64,000 nt of DNA from Actinomycetes bacterium (GTDB lineage: Bacteria; Actinomycetota; Actinomycetes; Propionibacteriales; Propionibacteriaceae): NCBI GenBank assembly GCA_023460935.1, contig JAEWOI010000006.1, positions 36,558-100,557 of the forward strand, given 5' to 3'. The notes beneath the pieces are model-generated. The model was not told the origin of the DNA and did not search any database. It saw only the letters and a list, made by a program, of their open reading frames with translations. Of this stretch, positions 51,205 to 59,438 are shown in pieces. Within the stretch, counting starts at the first letter, position 1. Each line of letters starts with the position of its first letter. Both the position numbers and the translations under genes were made by a program.

Positions 51205-51210
51205 CGAGTC

Positions 51211-51414
51211 ATGGCGATGACTCTGCGGCTTACTCCCGAGGACGAACACGCGCTCACACTGCTGGCGGAGGCTGAGGGCGTGAGCAAGCAGGAGGCGACC
51301 GTGCGCGCGATCCACGAGGCCGCCTCCCGGCGGCTGCGCCGCGACAAGGTCACCGCGCTCTCGGCTGCGGCACGGGATCGTTACGCCGACCTGCTCGACC
51401 GCCTCGGCCAGTGA
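51211..51414 (+). CDS. Ribbon-helix-helix antitoxin of the Doc pair
   Basis: 67 aa: TLRLTPEDEHALTLLAEAEGVSKQEATVRAIHEAA is a CopG-like RHH domain, followed by a basic helix that should contact the Doc toxin (RDRYADLLDRLGQ). The stop overlaps the toxin start (GTGA). Expression appears autoregulated through the palindrome upstream. Confidence 0.85.
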   Translation: MAMTLRLTPEDEHALTLLAEAEGVSKQEATVRAIHEAASRRLRRDKVTALSAAARDRYADLLDRLGQ

Positions 51415-51773
51415 TCGAATACCTCACCCTGGAGGACGTCCTTGGCCTGATTGAGGACCTTGACGTGGGCCCGATCCGGGACATCGGGCTGCTCGACTCC
51501 GCCGTCCACCGGCCCCAGGTCAGCGTGTTCGGCACCGACGCCTACCCCGGCATCGACGACAAGGCGGCGGTCCTGCTGGAATCCCTGGTACGCAACCACG
51601 CCCTCCTCGACGGCAACAAACGTCTCGGCTGGCTCGCCACCGTCGTGTTCTACGGACTAAACGGCATCCCCCTCGAAGCCCCCGACGACGACGCCTACAA
51701 CCTGGTTATCGCGATCGCCAGCGGCACAACCACCTACCAAGACGCGGCCGAACTCCTCGCGAACTGGCACTAG
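51411..51773 (+). CDS. doc: Doc-family Fic toxin
   Basis: 120 aa. The Fic/Doc motif HALLDGNKR (63-71) matches HxFxDxNKR with Leu for Phe; the N-terminal YLTLEDVLGLIEDL and the AYPGIDDKAAVLLESLVRNH helix complete the fold. Family members phosphorylate elongation factor Tu and stop translation. Coupled to the antitoxin upstream. Confidence 0.9.
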   Translation: MIEYLTLEDVLGLIEDLDVGPIRDIGLLDSAVHRPQVSVFGTDAYPGIDDKAAVLLESLVRNHALLDGNKRLGWLATVVFYGLNGIPLEAPDDDAYNLVIAIASGTTTYQDAAELLANWH

Positions 51774-51898
51774 CTGACTGCGGCAGAACAGGACGTCGGC
51801 TGAGTGTGGAGTTGCGATTATCTAGGCGGAGACTCGACCGACCCGCCGCGCGCGCGGATGTCCGGGGATTATCAGCAGTCATACTTCGTGGCCGCGGA

Positions 51899-51904
51899 TA
51901 GCAT
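51899..51904 (+). promoter_or_regulatory. Putative -10 box for the 99-aa gene
   Basis: TAGCAT, six bases before ATG 51911. Confidence 0.48.
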
Positions 51905-51910
51905 GCCGTC

Positions 51911-52210
51911 ATGGCCCGCAACGACCTGAGCGTCACCACCACTGACGGGCGGCTGGCCTTTCAACTCCACGGCGGAGTATTGGTCCGTGGCACGAGCGTT
52001 CCGGTTGAGATCGTCGTGATAGGCACGTCGCGGATGGACGCGATCCAGCGTGTCCGCAAACTCGGCCTGCGTAGCATCAAGGTGCGCGAGGCCGGTGATG
52101 TCGACCGGAGCGGTGTCTTGGCCGCCGTCGATTCGCAAGAAGGCGTCGTCTGGCGAGAATGGATGCCACCCAACCACCACTGGTCACCAGGTTTCACCCT
52201 CCCTCGATGA
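51911..52210 (+). CDS. Hypothetical protein
   Basis: 99 aa with mixed alpha/beta character: GRLAFQLHGGVLVRG, VPVEIVVIGTSRMDAIQRVRK, SIKVREAGDVDRSGVLAAVDS and a Trp-rich tail (VVWREWMPPNHHW). No family recognised. It is the last gene of the accessory island and appears leaderless. Confidence 0.6.
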   Translation: MARNDLSVTTTDGRLAFQLHGGVLVRGTSVPVEIVVIGTSRMDAIQRVRKLGLRSIKVREAGDVDRSGVLAAVDSQEGVVWREWMPPNHHWSPGFTLPR

Positions 52211-52277
52211 CGTAGCACCCCCAATCAGGGGACAACAGGGTCGCGCTTCGGAACGTCCTGCATTCGGCAGATACGTG

Positions 52278-52445
52278 CGTTGGTTTCGACAAGCTCAACC
52301 AACGGTCTGACCTCGGCATGTCAGTGCATTGGTTTCGACAGGCTCAACCAACGAGCGCGTTGGTTTGACGGGCTCAACCAGCGAGCGCGTTGGTTTCGAC
52401 GGGCTCAACCAGCGAGCGCGTTGGTTTCGACAGGCTCAACCAACG
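52278..52445. repeat. Array of five palindromic repeats
   Basis: Five copies of TTGGTTTCGACAGGCTCAAC (variants AAGCTC and GGGCTC) followed by CAACG or CAGCG, starting near 52279, 52328, 52359, 52389 and 52420. Each unit has outer arms TTGGTT and AACCAA (AACCAG in two). The last three repeat with a period of about 31 bp; copy 3 lacks one base. It lies between the 99-aa gene and the 3' end of guaB1. Confidence 0.85.
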
Positions 52446-52471
52446 GATCCCGTGGCTTCGACATCTCCCGG

Positions 52472-53914
52472 TCACCAGCTTGAGTGCAGGGGCCTGCCCT
52501 CGTTGTAGCCGGAGGCGGACTGCACGCCGATGATCGCTTGGTCGGCGAACTCGTTGAGGTTCCGCGCGCCAGCGTAGGTGCAGGAGCTGCGCACGCCGGA
52601 GACGATGAAGTCGATCAGGTCTTCCACGCCGGGCCGGGCCGGGTCGAGGTACATCCGGGAGCTCGAGATGCCCTCCTCGAACAGCGCCGCCCGCGCCCGC
52701 TCGAAGGCCGACTGGGTGCGGGTCCTTGCCCGCACCGCGCGCGCCGAGGCCATCCCGAACGACTCCTTGTACGGCCGTCCGTCTGAGGCGTACAGCAGCT
52801 CGCCGGTGGACTCGTGCGTGCCGGCGAACCACGAGCCGATCATCACCGCACCCGCGCCCGCGGCCAGCGCCAGCGCCACGTCGCGGGGGTGCCGCACGCC
52901 GCCGTCCGCCCAGATGCTCTTGCCCGACTCCCTGGCCTCCTCGGCGCATTCCAGCACGGCGGAGAACTGCGGCCGGCCCACCCCGGTCTGCATCCGGGTG
53001 GTGCACATCGCCCCCGGGCCTACGCCCACCTTCACCACGTCGGCCCCGGCCCCGATCAGGTCGGCCGTGCCGTCCGCGGTCACCACGTTCCCGGCCACGA
53101 TCGGCACGTCCCGGCCGGAAGCGGCCACCACGGCCCGGCAGCGCTCCACAGCGGTGATCATCCGCTCCTGGTGCCCGTGCGCGGTGTCCATGACCAGCAC
53201 GTCGGCGCCGGCCTCCAGCAGCGCCTCCGCCCGCTGCTCCACGTCGCCGGAGATCCCGACCGCGGCGCCCACCTTCAACTTGCCCGCCGCGTCCAGCGCG
53301 GGGGAGTAGAGCGCAGCCCGCAGCGCACCCTTCACCGTCATCAGCCCCACCAGCCGGCCGTTCTCCACTGCCAGCGCCGCCTTGTGGCGCCGCGCCGAAA
53401 GCTGGTCGAACACCTCGGTGGGGGTGGCGTCCGCCCCGACGATGGTCAGGTCGGTGGTCATCGCCTCGTGCACCTGCGCGAACCGGTCCAGACCCTCGGC
53501 CTCGGCCGGTGACAGCGTGCCCACCGGGGCCCCGTTCTCCACCACGACCACCAGCCCGTGGGCGCGCTTGGGCAGCAGCGCCAACGCCTCGCCGATCGTC
53601 GCGTGCGGCTTGATCGTCAGCGCGGTGTCGAACACGGTGGGGGCAGCCTTCACCTTGCCGATCGCCTCGGCGACGATGTTGGTGGGCAGGTCCTGCGGGA
53701 TGATCGCGATCCCGCCCCGCCGCGCCACCGTCTCGGCCATCCGCCGGCCGGCCACCGCCGTCATGTTCGCAACGATCAGCGGCAGCGGCAGCCCGAGCCC
53801 GTCAGTGGTCGTGAGGTCCACGTCCAGTCGGGACGTGACCGAGGAGCGCCGAGGCGCCATGAAGACGTCGTCGTAGGTCAGGTCATGGTCGGGCTTGCCG
53901 GTGAGGAAACGCAC
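52472..53914 (-). CDS. guaB1: GuaB1-family IMP dehydrogenase-related protein (probable GMP reductase)
   Basis: 480 aa: IMPDH/GMPR TIM barrel with an inserted pair of CBS domains (about 95-215) and the catalytic Cys loop GPGAMCTTRMQTGVG. The flap and C-terminus differ from true IMP dehydrogenase. The actinobacterial GuaB1 group, including the mycobacterial protein, is reported to act as GMP reductase, returning GMP to IMP with CBS-mediated nucleotide control. GTG 53914 has TAACCT six bases upstream. Confidence 0.9.
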   Translation of the reverse strand: MRFLTGKPDHDLTYDDVFMAPRRSSVTSRLDVDLTTTDGLGLPLPLIVANMTAVAGRRMAETVARRGGIAIIPQDLPTNIVAEAIGKVKAAPTVFDTALTIKPHATIGEALALLPKRAHGLVVVVENGAPVGTLSPAEAEGLDRFAQVHEAMTTDLTIVGADATPTEVFDQLSARRHKAALAVENGRLVGLMTVKGALRAALYSPALDAAGKLKVGAAVGISGDVEQRAEALLEAGADVLVMDTAHGHQERMITAVERCRAVVAASGRDVPIVAGNVVTADGTADLIGAGADVVKVGVGPGAMCTTRMQTGVGRPQFSAVLECAEEARESGKSIWADGGVRHPRDVALALAAGAGAVMIGSWFAGTHESTGELLYASDGRPYKESFGMASARAVRARTRTQSAFERARAALFEEGISSSRMYLDPARPGVEDLIDFIVSGVRSSCTYAGARNLNEFADQAIIGVQSASGYNEGRPLHSSW

Positions 53915-53920
53915 CGCACA

Positions 53921-53926
53921 AGGTTA
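53921..53926 (-). promoter_or_regulatory. Putative -10 box for guaB1
   Basis: TAACCT on the minus strand, six bases before GTG 53914. Confidence 0.48.
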
Positions 53927-53999
53927 GCTTGGCCCGCCCGCCGGCCGCCGGGACGCAGAAACCCGGCCGGCGCCGGGCAGGCACCGACCGGGTTCCCGA

Positions 54000-55715
54000 T
54001 CAGGTCTCGTCGCTCGCGCGCGGGTTGCCGCCGGCCGACCCAAGCACCGGGTCCATCTCCGGCGACTCCAGTGCCACCTGCCCTTCACCCTCGGCGATCG
54101 CGTGGTGCTCAGCCTCGGCAACCTGGGCCGCGGTCGGCTTCGGGTACTGCCCGGCCGTATACCACTGCGACAGCCGTCTGCGCAGCTTGCCGACCTTCTT
54201 GCCGTTCGGCGTGAGCGCCTCGGGCTGCGGGTGCCGCGTGAGCGTGAACTTCTCGGCCCGCGAGATCGGCAGGTGCGCCTCGGCGTAGCCGCCGTCGGGG
54301 GAGCGGACGATGACGCCCGACTCCGAGCCGTGCAGGACGCGTTCGGCGTCGGCCCGCTGCAGCGAGATGCAGATCCGCTTGGTGATGATGAACGCCAGCA
54401 CCGGCGCAACGAACACCGCCACCCGCATGAAGTACGTCACCGCGTTCAGCGAGATGTGGAACTGCGTGGCGATGATGTCGTTGCCGCCGGCCAGCCAGAA
54501 CATGCCGTAGGCGGTCATGCCGGCGACGCCGATCGCCGTCCGGGTGGGGGCGTTGCGCGGCCGGTCGAGGATGTGGTGTTCGCTGCGGTCGCCGGTGATC
54601 CACGCCTCGATGAACGGGTAGACCGCCAGGCCGGTGAACAGCAGGCCCATCAACCCCACGCCGGGCAGGAAGATGTTCCACGACCAGGTGGTGCCCAGGA
54701 TGTGGGTCTCCCAGTTCGGGATGATCCGGATCGCGCCCTCGACGAAGCCCATGTACCAGTCGGGCTGGGAGCCGGCCGTCACCTGCGCCGGGTTGTACGG
54801 CCCGTACAGCCACACCGGGTTGATCTGCATCAGCGCGCCCATCAGGATCGTCACGCCGAAGACGATGAAGAAGTAGCCGCCGGCCTTCGCGACGTAAATC
54901 GGGAAGAACGGGTAGCCCTGGATGTTGCGCTGGGTGCGGCCGGGCCCGGGCCAGTGGGTGTGCTTGTGGTAGACCAGCAGCGCCATGTGTGCGCTGATCA
55001 GGCCCAGCAGCAGGCCGGGGATCAGCAGGATGTGCACCATGTACAGCCGCGGGATCACCAGCTCGCCGGGGAACTCGCCGCCGAAGATGAAGAACTCCGC
55101 CCAGGTGCCGATCAGCGGGATCGAGCGGATCAGCCCGTCCACGAACCGCAGGCCGGTGCCCGAGAGCAGGTCGTCCGGCAGGGAGTAGCCGGCGAAGCCC
55201 TCCACCAGGCCCATCGAGAACAGGCCGACGCCGATGATCCAGTTGAGCTCGCGCGGCTTGCGGAACGCCCCGGTGAAGAACACCCGCAGCATGTGCGCGG
55301 TCATCGCCGCGACGAACAGCATGGCCGCCCAGTGGTGGATCTGGCGCACCAGCAGGCCGCCGCGCACGTCGAAGCTGATCGCCAGGGTGGACGCGAACGC
55401 CTCCGACATGGGGATGTTGCGCAGCAGCTCGTACGAGCCGGCGTACTCCACCTCGGCCATCGACGGCTTGAACCAGATGGTCAGGAACACACCGGTGAGC
55501 AGCAGGATCACGAACGAGTACAGCGCGATCTCACCGAGCAGGAACGACCAGTGGTCGGGGAAGATCTTGCGGATGTTGCCGACCAGCTTGGCCAGGCCGA
55601 CGCGGTCGTCCACCCAGGTCGCCGGGCCGGCCAGCTTGCTGGCAGCCTTGGTCTTCGGCGGCGTGCGAACCTCCATCACCGGCGATTCGGTGCTCACCTT
55701 GGTTGGCCTGGCCAT
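54000..55715 (-). CDS. qcrB: Menaquinol-cytochrome c reductase cytochrome b subunit
   Basis: 571 aa, fused full-length cytochrome b. Heme ligands lie in RQIHHWAAMLFVAAMTAHMLR and in the VHILLIPGLLLGLISAHMALL helix; the quinol-site PEWY motif appears as PDWY. A ~100-residue soluble C-terminal extension typical of actinobacteria follows the last helix. The start overlaps the qcrA stop by one base. Confidence 0.95.
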   Translation of the reverse strand: MARPTKVSTESPVMEVRTPPKTKAASKLAGPATWVDDRVGLAKLVGNIRKIFPDHWSFLLGEIALYSFVILLLTGVFLTIWFKPSMAEVEYAGSYELLRNIPMSEAFASTLAISFDVRGGLLVRQIHHWAAMLFVAAMTAHMLRVFFTGAFRKPRELNWIIGVGLFSMGLVEGFAGYSLPDDLLSGTGLRFVDGLIRSIPLIGTWAEFFIFGGEFPGELVIPRLYMVHILLIPGLLLGLISAHMALLVYHKHTHWPGPGRTQRNIQGYPFFPIYVAKAGGYFFIVFGVTILMGALMQINPVWLYGPYNPAQVTAGSQPDWYMGFVEGAIRIIPNWETHILGTTWSWNIFLPGVGLMGLLFTGLAVYPFIEAWITGDRSEHHILDRPRNAPTRTAIGVAGMTAYGMFWLAGGNDIIATQFHISLNAVTYFMRVAVFVAPVLAFIITKRICISLQRADAERVLHGSESGVIVRSPDGGYAEAHLPISRAEKFTLTRHPQPEALTPNGKKVGKLRRRLSQWYTAGQYPKPTAAQVAEAEHHAIAEGEGQVALESPEMDPVLGSAGGNPRASDET

Positions 55716-56794
55716 CAGCGGTCACCATCCTTGAAGTCCTTGGAGGAGTCCCGCTCGAAGTAGCTCGGGCCGACCGGGACGGTGAAGTCGCTGCGGGCGA
55801 CCAGGTAGCCCTCGGCGTCCGTGGTGATCGGCAGCTGCGGCAACGAGCGGGCCGCCGGCCCGAACACCACGACACCGGAGTTGCCGAGGTCGAACGTCGA
55901 CTGGTGGCAGGGGCACAGCAGGTGGTGGGTCTGCTGCTCCCACAGGCTGATCGGGCAGCCGACGTGGGTGCAGATCTTGGAGTAGCAGAGGATCCCGTCC
56001 ACCTGCCAGTCCCGGCGCGACTCGGGAATCTTGATGCTGTTGGGGTCCATCCGGACGACGATGATGGCCGCCTTGGCCTTCTCCTGCTGGTAGGCGGTGC
56101 CGTGGAAGTCCTTGAGGGTCTCGGGCTGGGCGTTCACCAGCTGCCCGACCTCGAGCTCGTCAGCCTTCAGGCGCTTGAACGTGATGTCGTTGACCAGGTG
56201 GACGGCCTCGGCCCAGATCGTGCGCTCGATGGTCTTGGCGCGCAGTTCGGCCGTGGGCCAGGGCCCCATGTCGGCAAGGGTGACCACGGCCGGCACGGCC
56301 ATCAGGCCGAGCGCTCCGGCCATGCCCGAGCCGATCAGCTTGCGGCGGCGGATCCCGGAGGCCTCGATGCCGGTCTCCAGGTCGGCGAGGACGCGTTCGC
56401 GCTCGGCGGTGGTGGACGGGGCGGCGTGGCGGTCGCCGGTGATCTCCTCATCACTCATCAGCGTGCGCGCCCACTGGATCGCCGCCATCCCGACCAGCAG
56501 GGTGGCCAGGCCACCGGTGACGCCGAGCAGGGTGGTCTGGGTCTTCAGGTTCGCCCCGAGCAGCACGATCTCGGCTTCCTTCGGCACGGCGAAGTAGACC
56601 ACCAGGAAGCCCAGCACGAGCAGTGGGACGGCGGCCAGCATGCCGACGATCTGCTTGTAGGCGCGGTCGGAGGCTGCCTTGTCCACGTCGGTGAACCGCG
56701 GCTCGTGGCCGTGGTAGCCGGGGTCGCGCACGGAGGCCGCCTCGACGTCATGGAGCGGGGTGCCCGGGCGTTCGAGCTCGGTGTCGTGGCTCAT
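55715..56794 (-). CDS. qcrA: Rieske iron-sulfur subunit of the bcc complex
   Basis: 359 aa with three transmembrane helices (two near 50-110 and one near 155-175), the actinobacterial arrangement. The 2Fe-2S cluster motifs CTHVGC and CPCHQSTF lie near 272-297. It passes electrons from menaquinol to cytochrome cc. ATG 56794 overlaps the qcrC stop (ATGA). Confidence 0.95.
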   Translation of the reverse strand: MSHDTELERPGTPLHDVEAASVRDPGYHGHEPRFTDVDKAASDRAYKQIVGMLAAVPLLVLGFLVVYFAVPKEAEIVLLGANLKTQTTLLGVTGGLATLLVGMAAIQWARTLMSDEEITGDRHAAPSTTAERERVLADLETGIEASGIRRRKLIGSGMAGALGLMAVPAVVTLADMGPWPTAELRAKTIERTIWAEAVHLVNDITFKRLKADELEVGQLVNAQPETLKDFHGTAYQQEKAKAAIIVVRMDPNSIKIPESRRDWQVDGILCYSKICTHVGCPISLWEQQTHHLLCPCHQSTFDLGNSGVVVFGPAARSLPQLPITTDAEGYLVARSDFTVPVGPSYFERDSSKDFKDGDR

Positions 56795-57615
56795 GCGCGC
56801 GCCCCCTTGGTGGCGATCCAGACCGCGAACAGCACCAGCGAACCGATGCCGAGCACCCAGCCCCAGAAGCCCTCGGACACCGGGCCCAGGCCGCCGAGCG
56901 TCATCCCGGCCGACGGGGTCTGGTTCACCTGCTCGACGTAGGCGATCATCTCCTTCGCGTCGTCGTCGGTGATCGCGCCCGGCCCGAACACCGGCATCTG
57001 GCCGGGACCGGTGCGCATCGCCTCCCAGATGTCCTTCGCTGTGGCGTCCTGCAGGCTGGGCGCAACCACGCCGTTGGGCATGGCGCCGCCGGAGCCCTTG
57101 AAGTTGTGGCAGGCCGAGCAGTTGGTGCGGAACAGCTCACCGCCGCGGGCCACGCCCTCGGCGCTGATCCCGCTCGGGCTGTACTGGCCCTCCTCCGGGA
57201 TCGCCGGCCCCTCGCCGAGGGACGCGACGTAGGCGGCCAGGGCCGCGATCTCGTCCTCGGTGAAGGTGTTCTCCTTGCGCGGCGCCTGCGCCAGCGGGTT
57301 GGCCATCGGCATCCGGCCGGTGCGCACCTGGAAGTCGACCGCGGCCGCGCCGACGTTGGTCAGCGCCGGTGCGCCCTGCTGCGCGAGCCCCTCGCCGTTC
57401 AGCCCGTGGCACGAAGCGCACGACACGGCGAACAGCTGCTTCCCGGTGGCCACCAGTTGCTCGTTGGTCGCGTCGTCAGCCGTGGAGCTGGGTGCCGGCG
57501 CGAACGCGGCGTAGCTCGCGCCCACCAGGAACAGGCTGGCGATCAGCAGCAGCGGACGGGCGGCCCGGCTCCGGCGCAGCGAGCGCCGCCGTCGTCCCGA
57601 GGCCAGGAATCTCAT
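56791..57615 (-). CDS. qcrC: Diheme cytochrome c subunit of the bcc complex
   Basis: 274 aa. An N-terminal Arg-rich segment and a signal anchor precede two cytochrome c domains with heme motifs CASCH (66-70) and CSACH (166-170) and distal Met residues; a C-terminal transmembrane helix (FWGWVLGIGSLVLFAVWIA) anchors it. The diheme form carries electrons directly to the aa3 oxidase without a soluble cytochrome. AGGAGG precedes the ATG. Confidence 0.95.
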   Translation of the reverse strand: MRFLASGRRRRSLRRSRAARPLLLIASLFLVGASYAAFAPAPSSTADDATNEQLVATGKQLFAVSCASCHGLNGEGLAQQGAPALTNVGAAAVDFQVRTGRMPMANPLAQAPRKENTFTEDEIAALAAYVASLGEGPAIPEEGQYSPSGISAEGVARGGELFRTNCSACHNFKGSGGAMPNGVVAPSLQDATAKDIWEAMRTGPGQMPVFGPGAITDDDAKEMIAYVEQVNQTPSAGMTLGGLGPVSEGFWGWVLGIGSLVLFAVWIATKGARA

Positions 57616-57642
57616 CAGGGGTTCCTCCTAAGGAATCGGCGG

Positions 57643-58374
57643 TCAGCGCAGCAGGTAGAGCACCCCGAAGAGCACGACCCAGATCGCGTCGACGAAGTGC
57701 CAGTAGTACGAAGTGACGATGGCGTGTACAGCCTGCTCATGGGTGAAGCGGCGCGATACGTACGTGCGCCCGAGCATCAGTAGAAATGCCACCAAACCGC
57801 CGACCACGTGCAAGCCGTGGAATCCGGTGGCAAGGAAGAAAGCCGACGTGTAGGCATTGGTGGAGAGCACAAACCCCTCGCTGATCAGCGTGGCGTACTC
57901 GTAGGCCTGGCCGCCGATGAAGACCGCGCCCATCACGAACGTGAGCGTGTACCACTCCCGCAGGCCCCACCCGCCCACGTTCAGCAGCGAGCCGGAACGG
58001 GCCACCTGGCCCTTCTCTGCGGCGTGCACGCCGAGCTGGCAGGTGACCGAGGACAGGATCAGGATCGTGGTGTTGATCGTGGCGAACCACGGGAACTCGA
58101 TGCCGAACCAGTTGTTGTCTAGGTGTGCAGCGCCCCACTCCCACATCGGGGTGGTGTTCGCTGTGGCCGCTGCGGCGTTCGTGATCTCGCGGAGGTGGAA
58201 GTACGCGGCGAACAGCGCTGCGAAGAACATCAGCTCACTGGCCAGCCAGATGATCACGCCCACGGAGAGCGGATCCGGGCGGCCCCGCAACCCGGTCAGC
58301 CGGCTGGCCGGGATCGGGTGCAGCGCTCCGGGCGCAACTCCGGCAGGTGCACTCAGCGGCGAGGTGTGAGCCAT
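57643..58374 (-). CDS. ctaE: Cytochrome c oxidase subunit III
   Basis: 243 aa with five transmembrane helices; FFAALFAAYFHLRE, FFLATGFHGLHVVGG and SYYWHFVDAIWVVLFGVLYL are family hallmarks. It heads the ctaE-qcrCAB operon, separated from the other oxidase genes (ctaCDF) by ~25 kb. ATG 58374 is leaderless behind CATAAT; an upstream ATG in the same frame is rejected because it would run back through that promoter and the divergent gene start. Confidence 0.94.
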   Translation of the reverse strand: MAHTSPLSAPAGVAPGALHPIPASRLTGLRGRPDPLSVGVIIWLASELMFFAALFAAYFHLREITNAAAATANTTPMWEWGAAHLDNNWFGIEFPWFATINTTILILSSVTCQLGVHAAEKGQVARSGSLLNVGGWGLREWYTLTFVMGAVFIGGQAYEYATLISEGFVLSTNAYTSAFFLATGFHGLHVVGGLVAFLLMLGRTYVSRRFTHEQAVHAIVTSYYWHFVDAIWVVLFGVLYLLR

Positions 58375-58380
58375 TGCGCC

Positions 58381-58386
58381 ATTATG
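58381..58386 (-). promoter_or_regulatory. -10 box of the ctaE-qcrCAB operon
   Basis: CATAAT on the minus strand, six bases before ATG 58374. Confidence 0.55.
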
Positions 58387-58421
58387 TCCAAGCCCGGCCG
58401 GAATGGGCACCTCCGCACACT

Positions 58422-58427
58422 GATAAT
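58422..58427 (+). promoter_or_regulatory. -10 box of the ctaG-like / receiver / trpD operon
   Basis: GATAAT, six bases before ATG 58434. It lies 35 bp from the divergent ctaE -10 box, so the two promoters must share -35 space. Confidence 0.55.
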
Positions 58428-58433
58428 TGCTGT

Positions 58434-59438
58434 ATGCGATTCGTGGGTTGGCCGTTGCCGTTCCATGCCGACCCGGCCAACCAGCCACCCCCGCTGACCT
58501 GGCTCCGGCTGCTCACCGAATGGAAGTGGGACTGGCTGTTCGCCGTCCCGGCGCTGCTGGGGCTCGGGCTGTACCTGTGGGGGGTCTGGCGGCTGCGGGC
58601 GCGTGGCGACCGCTGGCCCGCGGTGCGCACCTGGTCGTGGTGCGTGGGCGGGATCGGCACCGCGACCATCGCCGGCATGAGCTCGCTCGGCGCCTACGAC
58701 ACCGTGCTGTTCAGCGTCCACATGGTGCAGCACATGATGCTGACGATGTTCACCCCGGTGTTCCTCGCGATCGGCGCCCCGGTGACGCTGCTGCTGCGCA
58801 ACCTCGGCCCGCAGGGACGCCGGCGCGTGACCGCGGTGCTGCACTCGTGGCCGTTGAAGCTGCTGCTCAACCCCGCCCTGGCGACGGCCCTGCTGATCAC
58901 CACCCCGTTCGCGCTGTACCTCACCGACCTGTACCGCTTCACCCTGGACGTCGACTGGGCGCACGACCTGCTGCACGTCTACATGGTCACGGTGGGCTGC
59001 ATGTTCTTCTTCCCGATGCTCGGCAACGACCCCATGCCGTACCGGCTGCCCCACCCGCTGCGCATCCTGCTGCTGTTCCTCACGATGCCGGCGCAGGCGT
59101 TCCTCGGCACCACGATCATGGGCTCCCCGCGCCTGATCGCCGAGGAGTGGTACCTGGCGTTCAACCGGGCCTGGCCGCCCAGCCCCGTCGACGACCAGTA
59201 CCTGGCGGGCGCGATCATGTGGGCCACCGGCGACCTCACCATGGGGGTGGTGATGGCGGTGTTCCTCGCGCAGTGGTACGCCGAGAGCAAGCGCGAGGCG
59301 GCCAGGGAGGACCGCCGGCTCGACCGGGAGGAGCGGCTGGCGGCACAGCGGGCGGCAGCCGAAGCGGCGGCGCCGAACCGTTACGATGACCGCACAGGCG
59401 ACCGCTCGGCCGCGGCGCCGGATGAGGAACACCGATGA
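58434..59438 (+). CDS. Cytochrome c oxidase assembly factor, CtaG/Caa3_CtaG type
   Basis: 334 aa with seven to eight transmembrane helices and the family blocks FSVHMVQHMMLTMFTPVFLA (His pair), MVTVGCMFFFPMLG and NDPMPYRLPHPLR. The Arg/Glu/Ala-rich C-terminal tail is cytosolic. Such proteins help copper insertion into the oxidase, which fits the divergent ctaE operon. ATG 58434 appears leaderless. Confidence 0.88.
   Translation: MRFVGWPLPFHADPANQPPPLTWLRLLTEWKWDWLFAVPALLGLGLYLWGVWRLRARGDRWPAVRTWSWCVGGIGTATIAGMSSLGAYDTVLFSVHMVQHMMLTMFTPVFLAIGAPVTLLLRNLGPQGRRRVTAVLHSWPLKLLLNPALATALLITTPFALYLTDLYRFTLDVDWAHDLLHVYMVTVGCMFFFPMLGNDPMPYRLPHPLRILLLFLTMPAQAFLGTTIMGSPRLIAEEWYLAFNRAWPPSPVDDQYLAGAIMWATGDLTMGVVMAVFLAQWYAESKREAAREDRRLDREERLAAQRAAAEAAAPNRYDDRTGDRSAAAPDEEHR

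Larger units (their letters stand above)
50845..51210. other. 366-bp stretch between the GTPase module and the Doc pair
   Basis: Contains island-motif copy C and the Doc operator at its right end. A minus-strand frame ending ELDEARLAMRALMQRTDLSIV (stop near 51007) has protein-like character but no credible start; it may be a remnant. Confidence 0.4.

Noticed and set aside
51007..51315. Minus-strand frame across the Doc promoter ending AMRALMQRTDLSIV
   Set aside because: It would run through the Doc operator and antitoxin start; no credible start codon. Kept only as a possible remnant.
52278..52445. CRISPR-like look of the repeat array
   Set aside because: Units are palindromic with only ~5-25 bp between them, repeats vary, and no cas genes are present.
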